Below, piece by piece: positions 28,146-40,603 of a stretch of 64,000 nucleotides of DNA. Source of the DNA: Clostridia bacterium (GTDB lineage Bacteria > Bacillota > Peptococcia > DRI-13 > SM3-B62); the NCBI GenBank assembly GCA_018432615.1, contig JAHDSQ010000022.1, positions 1 to 64,000 of the forward strand, given 5' to 3'. Positions within the stretch are counted from its first letter, which is position 1. Each line of letters opens with the position of its first letter. The notes under the pieces are model-generated. The model had not been told where the DNA came from, did not search any database, and saw only the letters and a list, made by a program, of their open reading frames with translations. The translations under genes and the position numbers were made by a program.

Positions 28146-28189
28146 TGATGGGGTAAAATGAAAAAAATGAACTGCGAGGAGGTAGGCAG

Positions 28190-29149
28190 ATGTCTTTCTC
28201 AACACAGGCCAAAGATGAACTTGCCAGGATCTATCCAAAAGAGGAGTGCTGCCGCCTAGCGGAATTAGCGGCGATAGTGCGAATGAACGGTTCTCTCAGT
28301 ATTACCGGGCAAAGGCATATCGACGTACATATTCGCACCGAGAATGCTGCTGTGGCGAGAAAAATATTTCGACTGACAAAGCAGCTTTTTCCCCTTGAAG
28401 TTGAAATACTGGTACAACGCAGGACAAAATTGAAAAAGAGAAATATTTATGATATTAAATTAGCATCACACCCTCAAATGGTTGAGTGCTTGGAGCGGCT
28501 GGGTATTTTTGGGGATAGAATGATGATTTTTTCCGGGATCAAGCCGGTTTTGATAAGCAGACAGTGCTGTCGACGCAGCTTTTTGAGAGGAATTTTTTTA
28601 GGTGCCGGTTCGGTAAGCAATCCGGAAGGTCATTATCATCTGGAGATTATTGTCAACGACCTTGATTATGCTCATTCTCTGGTTGACGTAATCAACAGCT
28701 TTCCTATGCTTCAGGCCAAGGTAAGCAGCAGGAAGAAGTGGCATGTTATTTATTTAAAGGAAAGTGAGCAGATTATAGCTTTTTTAAGTATTATCGGAGC
28801 ACACCAAGCCTTACTGAGCTTTGAAAACACCAGGATTGTGAAGGGTGTGCGTAATGAGGTCAACAGGATCGTCAATTGCGAAACCGCCAATTTAAATAAG
28901 ACGGTCAATGCCTCGTTGAGACAGATAGAGAACATAAAGCTGCTTGACGAGTTAGTAGGTCTTGATAAGCTACCGCGGCGTTTGCGGGACATAGCCGTGC
29001 TGCGCAGGAATAATCCGGATGTAAGTCTGAAGGAATTGGGGGAGATGATGGAGCCCCCTATTGGTAAGTCCGGGGTCAATCACAGGATGAGGAAAATAGA
29101 GGAATATGCCGACGAGTTGCGGGGAAGGTTGGGGAAGATGAGAAAATAA
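28190..29149 (+). CDS. whiA: WhiA-family DNA-binding protein
   Basis: 319 residues. The N-terminal two thirds form the degenerate LAGLIDADG-fold (FLRGIFLGAGSVSNPEGHYHLEI near residue 137), with no expected nuclease activity. The C-terminal helix-turn-helix is near 250-300 (LRDIAVLRRNNPDVSLKELGEMM...GKSGVNHRMRKIEEYAD). WhiA controls sporulation in actinobacteria and influences division and envelope metabolism in Firmicutes. GAGGAGGTAGG precedes ATG 28190. Not to be confused with the true homing endonuclease at 44115-44544. Confidence 0.95.
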   Translation: MSFSTQAKDELARIYPKEECCRLAELAAIVRMNGSLSITGQRHIDVHIRTENAAVARKIFRLTKQLFPLEVEILVQRRTKLKKRNIYDIKLASHPQMVECLERLGIFGDRMMIFSGIKPVLISRQCCRRSFLRGIFLGAGSVSNPEGHYHLEIIVNDLDYAHSLVDVINSFPMLQAKVSSRKKWHVIYLKESEQIIAFLSIIGAHQALLSFENTRIVKGVRNEVNRIVNCETANLNKTVNASLRQIENIKLLDELVGLDKLPRRLRDIAVLRRNNPDVSLKELGEMMEPPIGKSGVNHRMRKIEEYADELRGRLGKMRK

Positions 29150-29242
29150 TAAAGATTAGATATAATTGCTGCTGTTTTTTTGCATATTATTTTAGTATAA
29201 TTGGTATTGGTTGCAATATAGATATTTCGGAGGTGAAAAGAT

Positions 29243-29413
29243 ATGGCATATGTAATCAATGATGAATGTATCTCCTGCGGTGCCTGTGAAGCTCAGTGTC
29301 CGGTTGAGGCCATCAGCGAAGGTGACGGGAAATATGTGATCGACCCCGAGAAATGTACCGATTGCGGGGCTTGTGCCGATGTTTGCCCGGTTGATGCACC
29401 GAATCCGGCGTAA
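29243..29413 (+). CDS. fdx: 2[4Fe-4S] ferredoxin
   Basis: 56 residues, short enough to be easily missed. Two CxxCxxCxxxCP clusters: C9-C12-C15-C19 (CISCGACEAQCP) and C38-C41-C44-C48 (CTDCGACADVCP), the clostridial low-potential ferredoxin arrangement, carrying electrons for pyruvate oxidation, hydrogenase or CO2 reduction in anaerobes. ATG 29243 has CGGAGGTG at 29228-29235. Monocistronic with a terminator at 29467. A TATAAT at 29196-29201 is the best -10 candidate. Confidence 0.95.
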   Translation: MAYVINDECISCGACEAQCPVEAISEGDGKYVIDPEKCTDCGACADVCPVDAPNPA

Positions 29414-29466
29414 TATGGGCGGGAAAGACAACAGGGCCGAGAAATTTTGAGAAAATATTTTAATGC

Positions 29467-29502
29467 AAAAAGGTACGTTATAATTATGGACGTGCCTTTT
29501 TT
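29467..29502 (+). terminator. Intrinsic terminator after ferredoxin
   Basis: A 12-pair stem (29467-29478 with 29490-29501, one G-U pair), AAAAAGG on the left and CCTTTTTT on the right, so it may act both ways. Confidence 0.8.
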
Positions 29503-29625
29503 GTCTAATTTATGGTATAATATTTGCATACGAAGAATAATTGGATGGGCACCTGTTGATAATGACGGAGGCCTTTGTTTGTCTTTCTGGTAACGGGAAG
29601 GTATATGGAAAGGAGTCGGCGGGAT

Positions 29626-31005
29626 ATGAATCTGTCTTTTGGGATCCGTTTAGAACAAGCGCAAAAGCTGATAATGACACCTGAACTTCGACAAGCCATA
29701 AAAATCCTGCAGTTTTCCTCGCTGGAATTGGTGGATTTTGTAAACCAAATGATAGAGGAAAACCCGATGATAGAAATCAACGAAGAGGAGAACATCGTTA
29801 CCCAGGAAAAAAAGGAAAAGGAAACAGAGATTGACTGGGAGTACCTGTACAATGAACTGGCAGAGGCTCCTGAGCGCAAAGAACCGCGTGAGGTCAAGCC
29901 AGAGATTGTTTTTGAGGATTTTGTAACAAGGAGTTTGACTTTAAACGACCATCTGCTTACACAGCTTGGATATTTGGATCTTGCAGAGAAAGAGCGGGAT
30001 TTTGCTGAATACCTTTTAGGCAATATCAATCCCAGCGGTTATTTGACCGTTTCTCTGCAGCAAGCCGCAGAGGATATGGGTTGTACGGAAAAAGAGGCAG
30101 AGAGAGCATTGTCGATTATTCAGAACTTTGACCCGCCCGGGGTAGGAGCCAGAGATTTGAAGGAATGCATTCTTCTTCAGTTACAGCGAAAAGATTTGGC
30201 AGAACAGGATTTGTGCGATTTGGTTGAAAACCATTTGGAGAATATCGCCACCGGTAAGCTCAATCGTGTTGCTCAGGCGATGAATATTTCTGTGACAAAG
30301 GTACAGGAACTTGCAGATACCATCAAAACCCTGAATCCTAAACCAGGGGCTTCTTTCGGAGGCACCAACGACGTGCGCTATATCGTTCCGGACGTGCTGG
30401 TTGAACGGATCGGGGATGATTATGTAATTATTATTAATGATAATAATGTTCCGCGTTTAACAATAAATAAGACTTACAGTTCAATTCTGAATAAGACGAG
30501 CAAGACCGATGACAGTACCCGCGATTTTGTCGAAGGTAAGCTCAATCAGGCCATGTGGTTGATTCGCAGTATTGAACAGCGTAGGACTACTATATATAAG
30601 GTAACAAATGCCCTGCTGAAGAAGCAGAGGGGGTTTTTTGACCGTGGGATAAAGTTTTTAAAGCCACTGACCTTAAAACAGGTGGCTGAAATGGTTGATG
30701 TACATGAATCCACTGTGAGCCGAGCCACAGCTAATAAGTATATTCAGACGCCCCACGGTATTTTTGAGTTTAAGTTCTTTTTTAACCCAGGGCTGTCAAC
30801 AAACGAAGGTGGCAGTACGTCTTCAGAGAGCATCAAGAGACGGCTTAAGGAAATGGTGGGGAAAGAGGAACCGTCCAAACCTTATAGCGATCAGGAGCTT
30901 TCCAATATGTTTAAGAAAGATGGTGTCAGTATTGCCAGAAGGACCATTTCCAAATACCGCGAGGAAATGGGGATACCTAATGCCTGTGCTCGCAAGAGGT
31001 TTTGA
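29626..31005 (+). CDS. rpoN: RNA polymerase sigma-54 factor
   Basis: 459 residues. Region I is the glutamine-rich start (FGIRLEQAQKLIMTPELRQAIKILQFSSLEL), which contacts enhancer-binding activators. Region II is acidic. Region III holds the core-binding and HTH segments (LKQVAEMVDVHESTVSRATANKYIQTPHGIFEFKFFF), and the RpoN box ARRTISKYREEMGIP is near the C-terminus. ATG 29626 is preferred, with AAAGGAG at 29609-29615; ATG 29605 is an alternative. It lies directly before gapA, where many Firmicutes keep rpoN/cggR, but no CggR-type repressor gene is present. Confidence 0.95.
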   Translation: MNLSFGIRLEQAQKLIMTPELRQAIKILQFSSLELVDFVNQMIEENPMIEINEEENIVTQEKKEKETEIDWEYLYNELAEAPERKEPREVKPEIVFEDFVTRSLTLNDHLLTQLGYLDLAEKERDFAEYLLGNINPSGYLTVSLQQAAEDMGCTEKEAERALSIIQNFDPPGVGARDLKECILLQLQRKDLAEQDLCDLVENHLENIATGKLNRVAQAMNISVTKVQELADTIKTLNPKPGASFGGTNDVRYIVPDVLVERIGDDYVIIINDNNVPRLTINKTYSSILNKTSKTDDSTRDFVEGKLNQAMWLIRSIEQRRTTIYKVTNALLKKQRGFFDRGIKFLKPLTLKQVAEMVDVHESTVSRATANKYIQTPHGIFEFKFFFNPGLSTNEGGSTSSESIKRRLKEMVGKEEPSKPYSDQELSNMFKKDGVSIARRTISKYREEMGIPNACARKRF

Positions 31006-31028
31006 CAGACATCGAGATATTCTGTATA

Positions 31029-31060
31029 AAAAAACCTGTGTATTGTGCACGGGTTTTTTA
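31029..31060 (+). terminator. Intrinsic terminator after rpoN
   Basis: AAAAAACCTGTG (31029-31040) pairs with CACGGGTTTTTT (31048-31059), 7-nt loop, one G-U pair. Confidence 0.82.
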
Positions 31061-31078
31061 GGTCTGTGTTATGGTTAA

Positions 31079-32143
<1,065 letters not shown>

Positions 32144-32172
32144 CCATTACCGGAAAGAAGGGAGTCTGGACA

Positions 32173-33354
32173 GTGAACAAAAAAACCGTCAGGGATGTAG
32201 GAGTAAAAGGAAAAAGGGTCTTGGTCCGTGTCGACTTCAATGTCCCTCTAAATAATGGCGCTATCGAAGATGATACGCGCCTGACGGCAGTTTTACCAAC
32301 GATTAGGTACTTGCAGGAAGAAGGGGCTAAGGTTATCCTGTTGACACACTTAGGGAGACCGAAGGGTAAAGTGGTCCCGGAGATGAGCGTAAGGCCTCTA
32401 ATCGCTTATCTTGATCGGCTTTTAGGGCAGAAGGTGTTGTTTGCCGGCGATTGCGGTGGCGAAGAATCCTTGCAGGCTGTTGCCGGAATGAAAGCAGGAC
32501 AGGTATTGCTTTTAGAAAACTCTCGTTTTTACCCCCAGGAGGAAAAAAACGAGGAGAGGTTCGCCAAAGCCTTGGCCGCCCTTGCCGATATTTATGTGAA
32601 CGATGCTTTCGCAGCCGCTCATCGGTCCCATGCCTCAACGGTAGGGGTAGCAAAGCTTTTGCCGGCCGTGGCAGGCTTGCTCATGGAAAAAGAGCTTAAG
32701 GCACTTTCCTTTGCGCTGCACAACCCGGTTGAGCCGTTTTTGGCTATCTTAGGTGGTGCTAAGGTGAGCGATAAGATCGGCGTAATCAATAACTTGCTTG
32801 AGAGAGCAGATTATCTCTTGTTGGGTGGGGGAATGGCCAATACCTTTTTAAAGGCCGCCGGTCATAATATGGGTAAATCCTTGGTGGAGGAAGACAAGGT
32901 TGAGGCGGCTAAAGAGTTGTTGGCTAAGGCTGAAAAAACAGGGGTGAGGCTTTTACTGCCCACTGACCTGGTGGTAGCCGAGGAGTTTAAAGAAGGCACA
33001 AAAAAACGTACAGTAGCTGTAAATGAAGTGCCTAAAGACTGGACGGCGTTGGATATAGGGCCGGATACGGTGAAGACTTTCGAGGAGGCTATTGGAAAAG
33101 CCAAGACGATTGTCTGGAACGGGCCGCTGGGTGTCTATGAAATACCGGATTTTGCCGAAGGAACGAGGAGGATTGCCGTTGCGGTGGCTGATTCAACAGC
33201 GAAGGCTGTTGTCGGCGGCGGTGATGTTGTAGCTGCTGTCAGAAAAACAGGACTAACCGAGAGGATTTTTCATGTCTCGACAGGTGGAGGCGCGTCTCTT
33301 GAATTCTTAGAAGGAAAAGAATTGCCGGGGCTTGCTGTGTTGGCAGACAAATAA
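32173..33354 (+). CDS. pgk: Phosphoglycerate kinase
   Basis: 393 residues. N-terminal KRVLVRVDFNVPLNNG, the substrate-binding HLGRPKG, LLENSRFYPQEEKNEERFA, the hinge and nucleotide part ILGGAKVSDKIGVINNLLERADYLLLGGGMANTFLKA, and STGGGASLEFLEGKELPG. It makes ATP from 1,3-bisphosphoglycerate. GTG 32173 follows AAGGGAG. tpiA normally sits after pgk in this gene order; here gpmI follows after 39 bp with no tpiA. Confidence 0.96.
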   Translation: MNKKTVRDVGVKGKRVLVRVDFNVPLNNGAIEDDTRLTAVLPTIRYLQEEGAKVILLTHLGRPKGKVVPEMSVRPLIAYLDRLLGQKVLFAGDCGGEESLQAVAGMKAGQVLLLENSRFYPQEEKNEERFAKALAALADIYVNDAFAAAHRSHASTVGVAKLLPAVAGLLMEKELKALSFALHNPVEPFLAILGGAKVSDKIGVINNLLERADYLLLGGGMANTFLKAAGHNMGKSLVEEDKVEAAKELLAKAEKTGVRLLLPTDLVVAEEFKEGTKKRTVAVNEVPKDWTALDIGPDTVKTFEEAIGKAKTIVWNGPLGVYEIPDFAEGTRRIAVAVADSTAKAVVGGGDVVAAVRKTGLTERIFHVSTGGGASLEFLEGKELPGLAVLADK

Positions 33355-33393
33355 GGCCTGGTGCAGCACCAAAAGAGACGAGGGGGGGAGCAA

Positions 33394-36244
<2,851 letters not shown>

Positions 36245-36287
36245 GTTAGTGTGATAAAATGTCTTTGTTCCATTACTGGAGGAGGGG

Positions 36288-36521
36288 GTGTTTCCAGGTT
36301 TGAAAACATTTATTTTAGTCTTGCAGATTATAGCTTCAATAGGTCTGATCGCAACCGTTCTATTACAGTCGGGCAAAAGTGCCGGAGTGTCCGGGGCGAT
36401 TGCCGGCGGAGCCGAAACGCTTTTTGGTAAAAAGAAAAGCATGGATCGCTTATTGAGTAAACTGGCATTGGTTTCAGCAGTATCTTTTATGCTGTTTACC
36501 TTGCTTCTTTCGGTACTGTAG
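36288..36521 (+). CDS. secG: Protein translocase subunit SecG
   Basis: 77 residues, two transmembrane helices (residues 5-27 and 52-74) with the family motif [36 protein letters not shown] between them. Accessory to SecYE. GTG 36288 sits close behind GGAGGAGG (36278-36285); TTG 36300 is a possible alternative. The eno-secG arrangement is conserved in Firmicutes. Confidence 0.9.
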   Translation: MFPGLKTFILVLQIIASIGLIATVLLQSGKSAGVSGAIAGGAETLFGKKKSMDRLLSKLALVSAVSFMLFTLLLSVL

Positions 36522-36585
36522 CTATGTCTGGAGTTTTCATAAGGCAAGTATGGCTTGGAAGAGGTACGATAAGGAGGAAAGTAGG

Positions 36586-38589
36586 ATGAATTTTACTATC
36601 TGGGCGCCATTAGCCGGAGCGGTGGCCCTTTTGTTTGCATTTTACCTTACAAGGAGAATTAACAAGGTTGCTCCAGGCAACGAAAAGATGGTGGAGATTG
36701 CCGAGGCCATTCATGAAGGGGCGATGGCCTTTTTGTTCAGAGAATATAGGGCTTTGGTTATTTTCGTTATTGCTGTGGCAATTGCAATTTTTGCTGCCGG
36801 TTCGTTGACAACGGGGACAAACAGCCTGCAACCGGAGACGGCTGTTTCTTTCATTATTGGTGCAATATGTTCGGTGACAGCCGGGTTCATTGGGATGAAT
36901 GTTGCAACCAAGGCTAATGTCAGGACTGCCAACGCAGCTCAGGAAAGCGCTAACAAGGCTTTAGGAGTGGCTTTTTCCGGCGGAGCGGTCATGGGAATGT
37001 CTGTTGTCGGCTTGGGCTTGATAGGTTTAGGAATTGTAACATTTTTATTTGATGATCCCAGTACGATTAACGGTTTTGCTCTGGGAGCAAGTTCAATAGC
37101 CCTGTTTGGTCGCGTTGGCGGCGGTATTTATACCAAAGCGGCGGATGTGGGGGCTGATTTAGTCGGTAAAGTAGAGGCTGGTATCCCGGAAGACGACCCC
37201 CGCAACCCTGCGGTTATCGCCGATAACGTCGGAGATAACGTTGGCGACGTGGCCGGGATGGGAGCTGACCTGTTTGAATCCTATGTAGGTTCGATTATTG
37301 CCGGGATGGCCTTGGCTATTTCGTTAGGATTAGGTAAAAACGGTATTTTGCTGCCGATTTTGATTGCGGCTGCCGGTATTGTCGCTTCGATTATCGGAAC
37401 TTTCTTCGTTAGAACGGGCGAGGGGGCTAATGCTTCCAAAGCGTTAAATATGGGAGAAGCTACTGCCATGGTCTTATCACTGGTAGCTACATATTTTCTT
37501 GCCACCAATCTGCTGCCCGCAGATGGTCCGGTGAATGGCTTAAACGTATTCATTGCTACGGTTGCAGGACTTTTAGCAGGATTTACTATTGGTAAAATAA
37601 CGGAATATTATACCTCTGCTGATTATAAACCGGTTAAAGGCATTGCCAAGGCCTCACAGACCGGTGCGGCAACGAACATCATTGCCGGATTAGGTGTGGG
37701 CATGGGTAGTACAACCCTGCCGGTGGTAGTAATCGTTATTGCGATTCTGGTCGCTTTCAAATTTGCCGGTCTGTACGGGATAGCCCTGGCGGCGGTGGGA
37801 ATGCTTTCAACGACTGGAATGGTTGTGGCGGTAGACGCTTATGGTCCGATAGCGGATAATGCCGGCGGTATTGCCGAAATGGCTCATCTTGACCCGGCTG
37901 TAAGGAAGATTACCGATGGTCTCGATGCGGTAGGTAATACTACAGCTGCCATCGGAAAAGGTTTTGCCATTGGTTCGGCTGCTTTGACGGCTTTGGCGCT
38001 GTTCAGTGCATATACCACAACAGTTGGTCTGGATACCCTCAGTATTTTAGATACCTCAGTTATTGCAGGTTTGTTTATCGGCGGAATGCTGCCCTATCTT
38101 TTCTCCTCAATGACCATGGGGGCTGTGGGCAGGGCTGCAGGCGATATGATAGATGAGGTAAGACGGCAGTTCAGAGAGATAGAAGGAATTATGGAAGGCA
38201 CGGCTAAGCCTGATTACGCCAAGTGCGTGAGTATCAGTACTCAGGCGGCAATCAGGGAAATGATCATTCCCGGCTTGATGGCTGTTTTAGTACCTATTGC
38301 TGTGGGCGTCTTTCTTGGGAAAGAGGCTCTAGGCGGTTTGTTGGCCGGAGCGTTGGTGTCAGGCTTCCTGCTGGCAATCATGATGGCTAATGCCGGAGGT
38401 GCCTGGGACAATGCGAAAAAATATATCGAGGGTGGAGAGTACGGTGGCAAAGGCTCGGAGGCTCATTCCGCAGCTGTGACCGGTGATACGGTAGGAGATC
38501 CCTTCAAGGATACCTCAGGGCCCTCCATCAACATCCTGATTAAGTTGATGACTATTGTAGCTTTAGTATTTGCTCCTCTCTTTATGTAG
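36586..38589 (+). CDS. hppA: Membrane-bound ion-pumping pyrophosphatase
   Basis: 667 residues, about 16 transmembrane helices. Substrate-binding signature around residues 183-215: [20 protein letters not shown] and [25 protein letters not shown]. The [11 protein letters not shown] segment has Ala where K+-independent enzymes have Lys, so it should be K+-dependent. It hydrolyses PPi to pump H+ or Na+; which ion cannot be decided from inspection. ATG 36586 follows AAGGAGG. Such pumps are typical of energy-limited anaerobes. Confidence 0.95.
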   Translation: MNFTIWAPLAGAVALLFAFYLTRRINKVAPGNEKMVEIAEAIHEGAMAFLFREYRALVIFVIAVAIAIFAAGSLTTGTNSLQPETAVSFIIGAICSVTAGFIGMNVATKANVRTANAAQESANKALGVAFSGGAVMGMSVVGLGLIGLGIVTFLFDDPSTINGFALGASSIALFGRVGGGIYTKAADVGADLVGKVEAGIPEDDPRNPAVIADNVGDNVGDVAGMGADLFESYVGSIIAGMALAISLGLGKNGILLPILIAAAGIVASIIGTFFVRTGEGANASKALNMGEATAMVLSLVATYFLATNLLPADGPVNGLNVFIATVAGLLAGFTIGKITEYYTSADYKPVKGIAKASQTGAATNIIAGLGVGMGSTTLPVVVIVIAILVAFKFAGLYGIALAAVGMLSTTGMVVAVDAYGPIADNAGGIAEMAHLDPAVRKITDGLDAVGNTTAAIGKGFAIGSAALTALALFSAYTTTVGLDTLSILDTSVIAGLFIGGMLPYLFSSMTMGAVGRAAGDMIDEVRRQFREIEGIMEGTAKPDYAKCVSISTQAAIREMIIPGLMAVLVPIAVGVFLGKEALGGLLAGALVSGFLLAIMMANAGGAWDNAKKYIEGGEYGGKGSEAHSAAVTGDTVGDPFKDTSGPSINILIKLMTIVALVFAPLFM

Positions 38590-38621
38590 ATACAGTAAGA
38601 ATCGGGATAAAAAGCAAAGAT

Positions 38622-38657
38622 AAAAACATCGGTTGCAATCTTGACCGGTGTTTTTTA
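38622..38657 (+). terminator. Intrinsic terminator after hppA
   Basis: AAAAACATCGGT (38622-38633) with ACCGGTGTTTTTT (38644-38656), 10-nt loop, one G-U pair. A TATAAT at 38661-38666 just after it may be the -10 box of the esterase gene. Confidence 0.75.
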
Positions 38658-38689
38658 CTGTATAATGAAATAAAAGAGGGTGCGGTTAA

Positions 38690-39454
38690 ATGGTTATCGG
38701 TGTTCATAAAAATGCCCGCCCGTTTTGGTGGGAAGGACAAAAAAAGACAATATGCCTGTTGATTCACGGTTTTACCGGTTCGCCGGCAGAGATGCGTCCC
38801 CTTGCTGAGTTTCTGTCGAAAAAAGGCTATGGGGTCTCCTGCCCACTGTTACCGGGCCATGGAACCAAACCAGAAGACCTAGTTGATAAAACGTGGCATG
38901 ACTGGTATAATGTGGTTGAAGAGGAATACCTCCGATTGAGAAGAATGTACCCGGAACATGTAGTTATACCGGTGGGCTTGTCAATGGGGGGCAATCTTTG
39001 TCTCCATTTGGCCGCAAACCATGAGACGGCTGGAATAGTTACGCTCAGTGCGCCAATCTTTGTTAAAAGAAAAAAAGCGTATTTTGTCTGGTTGCTGCAA
39101 TATTTGTACAGTTTTGAAAGGAAAAGCGTGACGGAAGAACAGTGGCAGAAGGACCTAGAAAATGGCCGCTTTTATTATAACAAGATGCCTGTTAAGGCAG
39201 TGAAATCGCTACTGCAATTATGCCGGAAGGTAAAAAAAGAATTAGGAATGATTAAAGCACCGGCCCTTGTGCTGCACTCTATGAATGATAAGACAGCAGA
39301 CAGGCGCAGTGCCGTTTACATATACCGTAAGCTGGAAAGTAAAGAAAAGGAATTGGTTTGGCTTAATGAGGGTGGACATGTCATCACTATTGGGCCGGAA
39401 AGGGAGGAAGTGTTAATGAGGGTAGGAGAATTTGTGAAACAAATCACAAAATAA
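38690..39454 (+). CDS. est: Carboxylesterase / alpha-beta hydrolase (Est30-like)
   Basis: 254 residues. Oxyanion-hole HGFTGSP at 26-32, nucleophile Ser98 in GLSMGG, acid probably near 200 (MNDKTADR, where D200 of NDK fits) and His in EGGHVIT near 231. Matches the monoacylglycerol-lipase/Est30 group (YvaK in Bacillus) that sits between secG and rnr in Firmicutes. Cytoplasmic; no signal peptide. Physiological substrate unknown. Confidence 0.9.
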   Translation: MVIGVHKNARPFWWEGQKKTICLLIHGFTGSPAEMRPLAEFLSKKGYGVSCPLLPGHGTKPEDLVDKTWHDWYNVVEEEYLRLRRMYPEHVVIPVGLSMGGNLCLHLAANHETAGIVTLSAPIFVKRKKAYFVWLLQYLYSFERKSVTEEQWQKDLENGRFYYNKMPVKAVKSLLQLCRKVKKELGMIKAPALVLHSMNDKTADRRSAVYIYRKLESKEKELVWLNEGGHVITIGPEREEVLMRVGEFVKQITK

Positions 39455-39487
39455 AACCAGCAAGACAGGGATGGGGGAGGAGTTTGT

Positions 39488-39916
39488 ATGAAATTCACCT
39501 ACGATACGTACAGCTTTTCCTGTGGAGATAAGAATCCTCTGGGTTTGAGACTTAAACATGTCAAAGAAGGAGACAAGTTCGTTACCACATTTATGCCTGA
39601 AGAAAGATACCAAGGATATCCCGGAAAACTCCACGGAGGAATCATTACCACGATATTGGATGATGTGATGTCAAGATGTGTCAATGAAATGGGTCTGATA
39701 GGGTTTACCGCCAGGCTGGAGGTTCGTTTTCGCCAATGTATCTTTGTTGGGCAACCCATCCGAGCCGAGGCTTGGGTGGTTAAGACGAGAAGACTGCTGA
39801 TCGATACCCAGTCCCATGTCCTGACGGAGGATGGGACAATAGCGGCGGAAGCCCAGGCGCGTTTCATGATTCTGCGGGACGGAGAAAAACTATTTGAAAA
39901 GCTTAAACTTGTATGA
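39488..39916 (+). CDS. PaaI-like hotdog thioesterase
   Basis: 142 residues with a hotdog fold: ERYQGYPGKLHGGIITTILDDVMSRCVNE near residues 38-66 (the HGG...D helix pattern of PaaI/YbgC-type acyl-CoA thioesterases), followed by strands LEVRFRQCIFVGQPIRAEAWVVK. The N-terminal CGDKNPLGL motif is typical of the group. Substrate unknown. GGGGGAGGAG precedes ATG 39488. Confidence 0.87.
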   Translation: MKFTYDTYSFSCGDKNPLGLRLKHVKEGDKFVTTFMPEERYQGYPGKLHGGIITTILDDVMSRCVNEMGLIGFTARLEVRFRQCIFVGQPIRAEAWVVKTRRLLIDTQSHVLTEDGTIAAEAQARFMILRDGEKLFEKLKLV

Positions 39917-39997
39917 GTGAGCGTCCTTTCTTCGGCAAAGGTTGGTTGCGGCATGATAATATAGAGCAAGGAACGGAATCTTAAAGGAGGTTGCATA

Positions 39998-40549
39998 ATG
40001 ACTAGGGAAGAGGCATTAAAACTTTTGCAGGGAAGGGTAAAGAACAAAAACCTTTTAAAACACATGTATGCGGTAGAGGCTGTGATGATTGCCTTAGCTC
40101 GTCATTTTGGCGAAGATGAGGAAGAATGGGGCATGACTGGGCTACTACACGATATAGACTACGACCAAACCAAGGACGATCCGTCAAGTCATAGTCTGGT
40201 GGGAGCCGAAATGCTGGAGCAGGAGGGCTTTTCGGAAAGGATAGTTTATGCGGTGAAATGTCACAATGATCGTCACGGTCTGGCCCGGACAGCACTGCTT
40301 GACAAAGCGCTTTTTGCCTCTGATCCGGTTACCGGTCTAATTGTGGCAGGGGCGCTGATTCATCCTGAGAAAAGGCTGGCATCTATTGACGTGCCGTTTC
40401 TTTTGAACCGTTTTCAGGAAAAATCCTTTGCGCGAGGTGCTAACAGGGATAATATCGCCAGTTGCAGCGATTTGGGTCTGTCCCTGGAGGAATTTTTGGA
40501 TATTGCCTTAAAAGCCATGCAGGAAATACATGAAGATTTAGGCCTATAA
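39998..40549 (+). CDS. HD-domain (HDIG) phosphohydrolase
   Basis: 183 residues. Metal-binding H-HD-D pattern: His22 (KHMYAVEAV), His51-Asp52 (GLLHDIDYDQ), His around 88-92 (KCHNDRHG) and Asp near 108 (FASDPVTG). This uncharacterised HDIG subfamily is common in Firmicutes; substrate unknown. AAAGGAGG at 39983-39990 precedes ATG 39998. Confidence 0.87.
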   Translation: MTREEALKLLQGRVKNKNLLKHMYAVEAVMIALARHFGEDEEEWGMTGLLHDIDYDQTKDDPSSHSLVGAEMLEQEGFSERIVYAVKCHNDRHGLARTALLDKALFASDPVTGLIVAGALIHPEKRLASIDVPFLLNRFQEKSFARGANRDNIASCSDLGLSLEEFLDIALKAMQEIHEDLGL

Positions 40550-40603
40550 TGGGTAAGATATATGAAAAAGAGGGAAATATGATGTTGAAGGGGCTACAGC
40601 AAT

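Noticed and set aside
28190-29149. whiA as a mobile homing endonuclease
   Set aside because: WhiA has a LAGLIDADG-like fold but sits in the conserved rapZ-yvcK-whiA group with a C-terminal HTH; it is a chromosomal regulator.
29516-29521. Full SigA promoter for rpoN
   Set aside because: TATAAT is present but no acceptable -35 hexamer at 16-18 bp; the upstream sequence is the ferredoxin terminator. Not listed as a feature.
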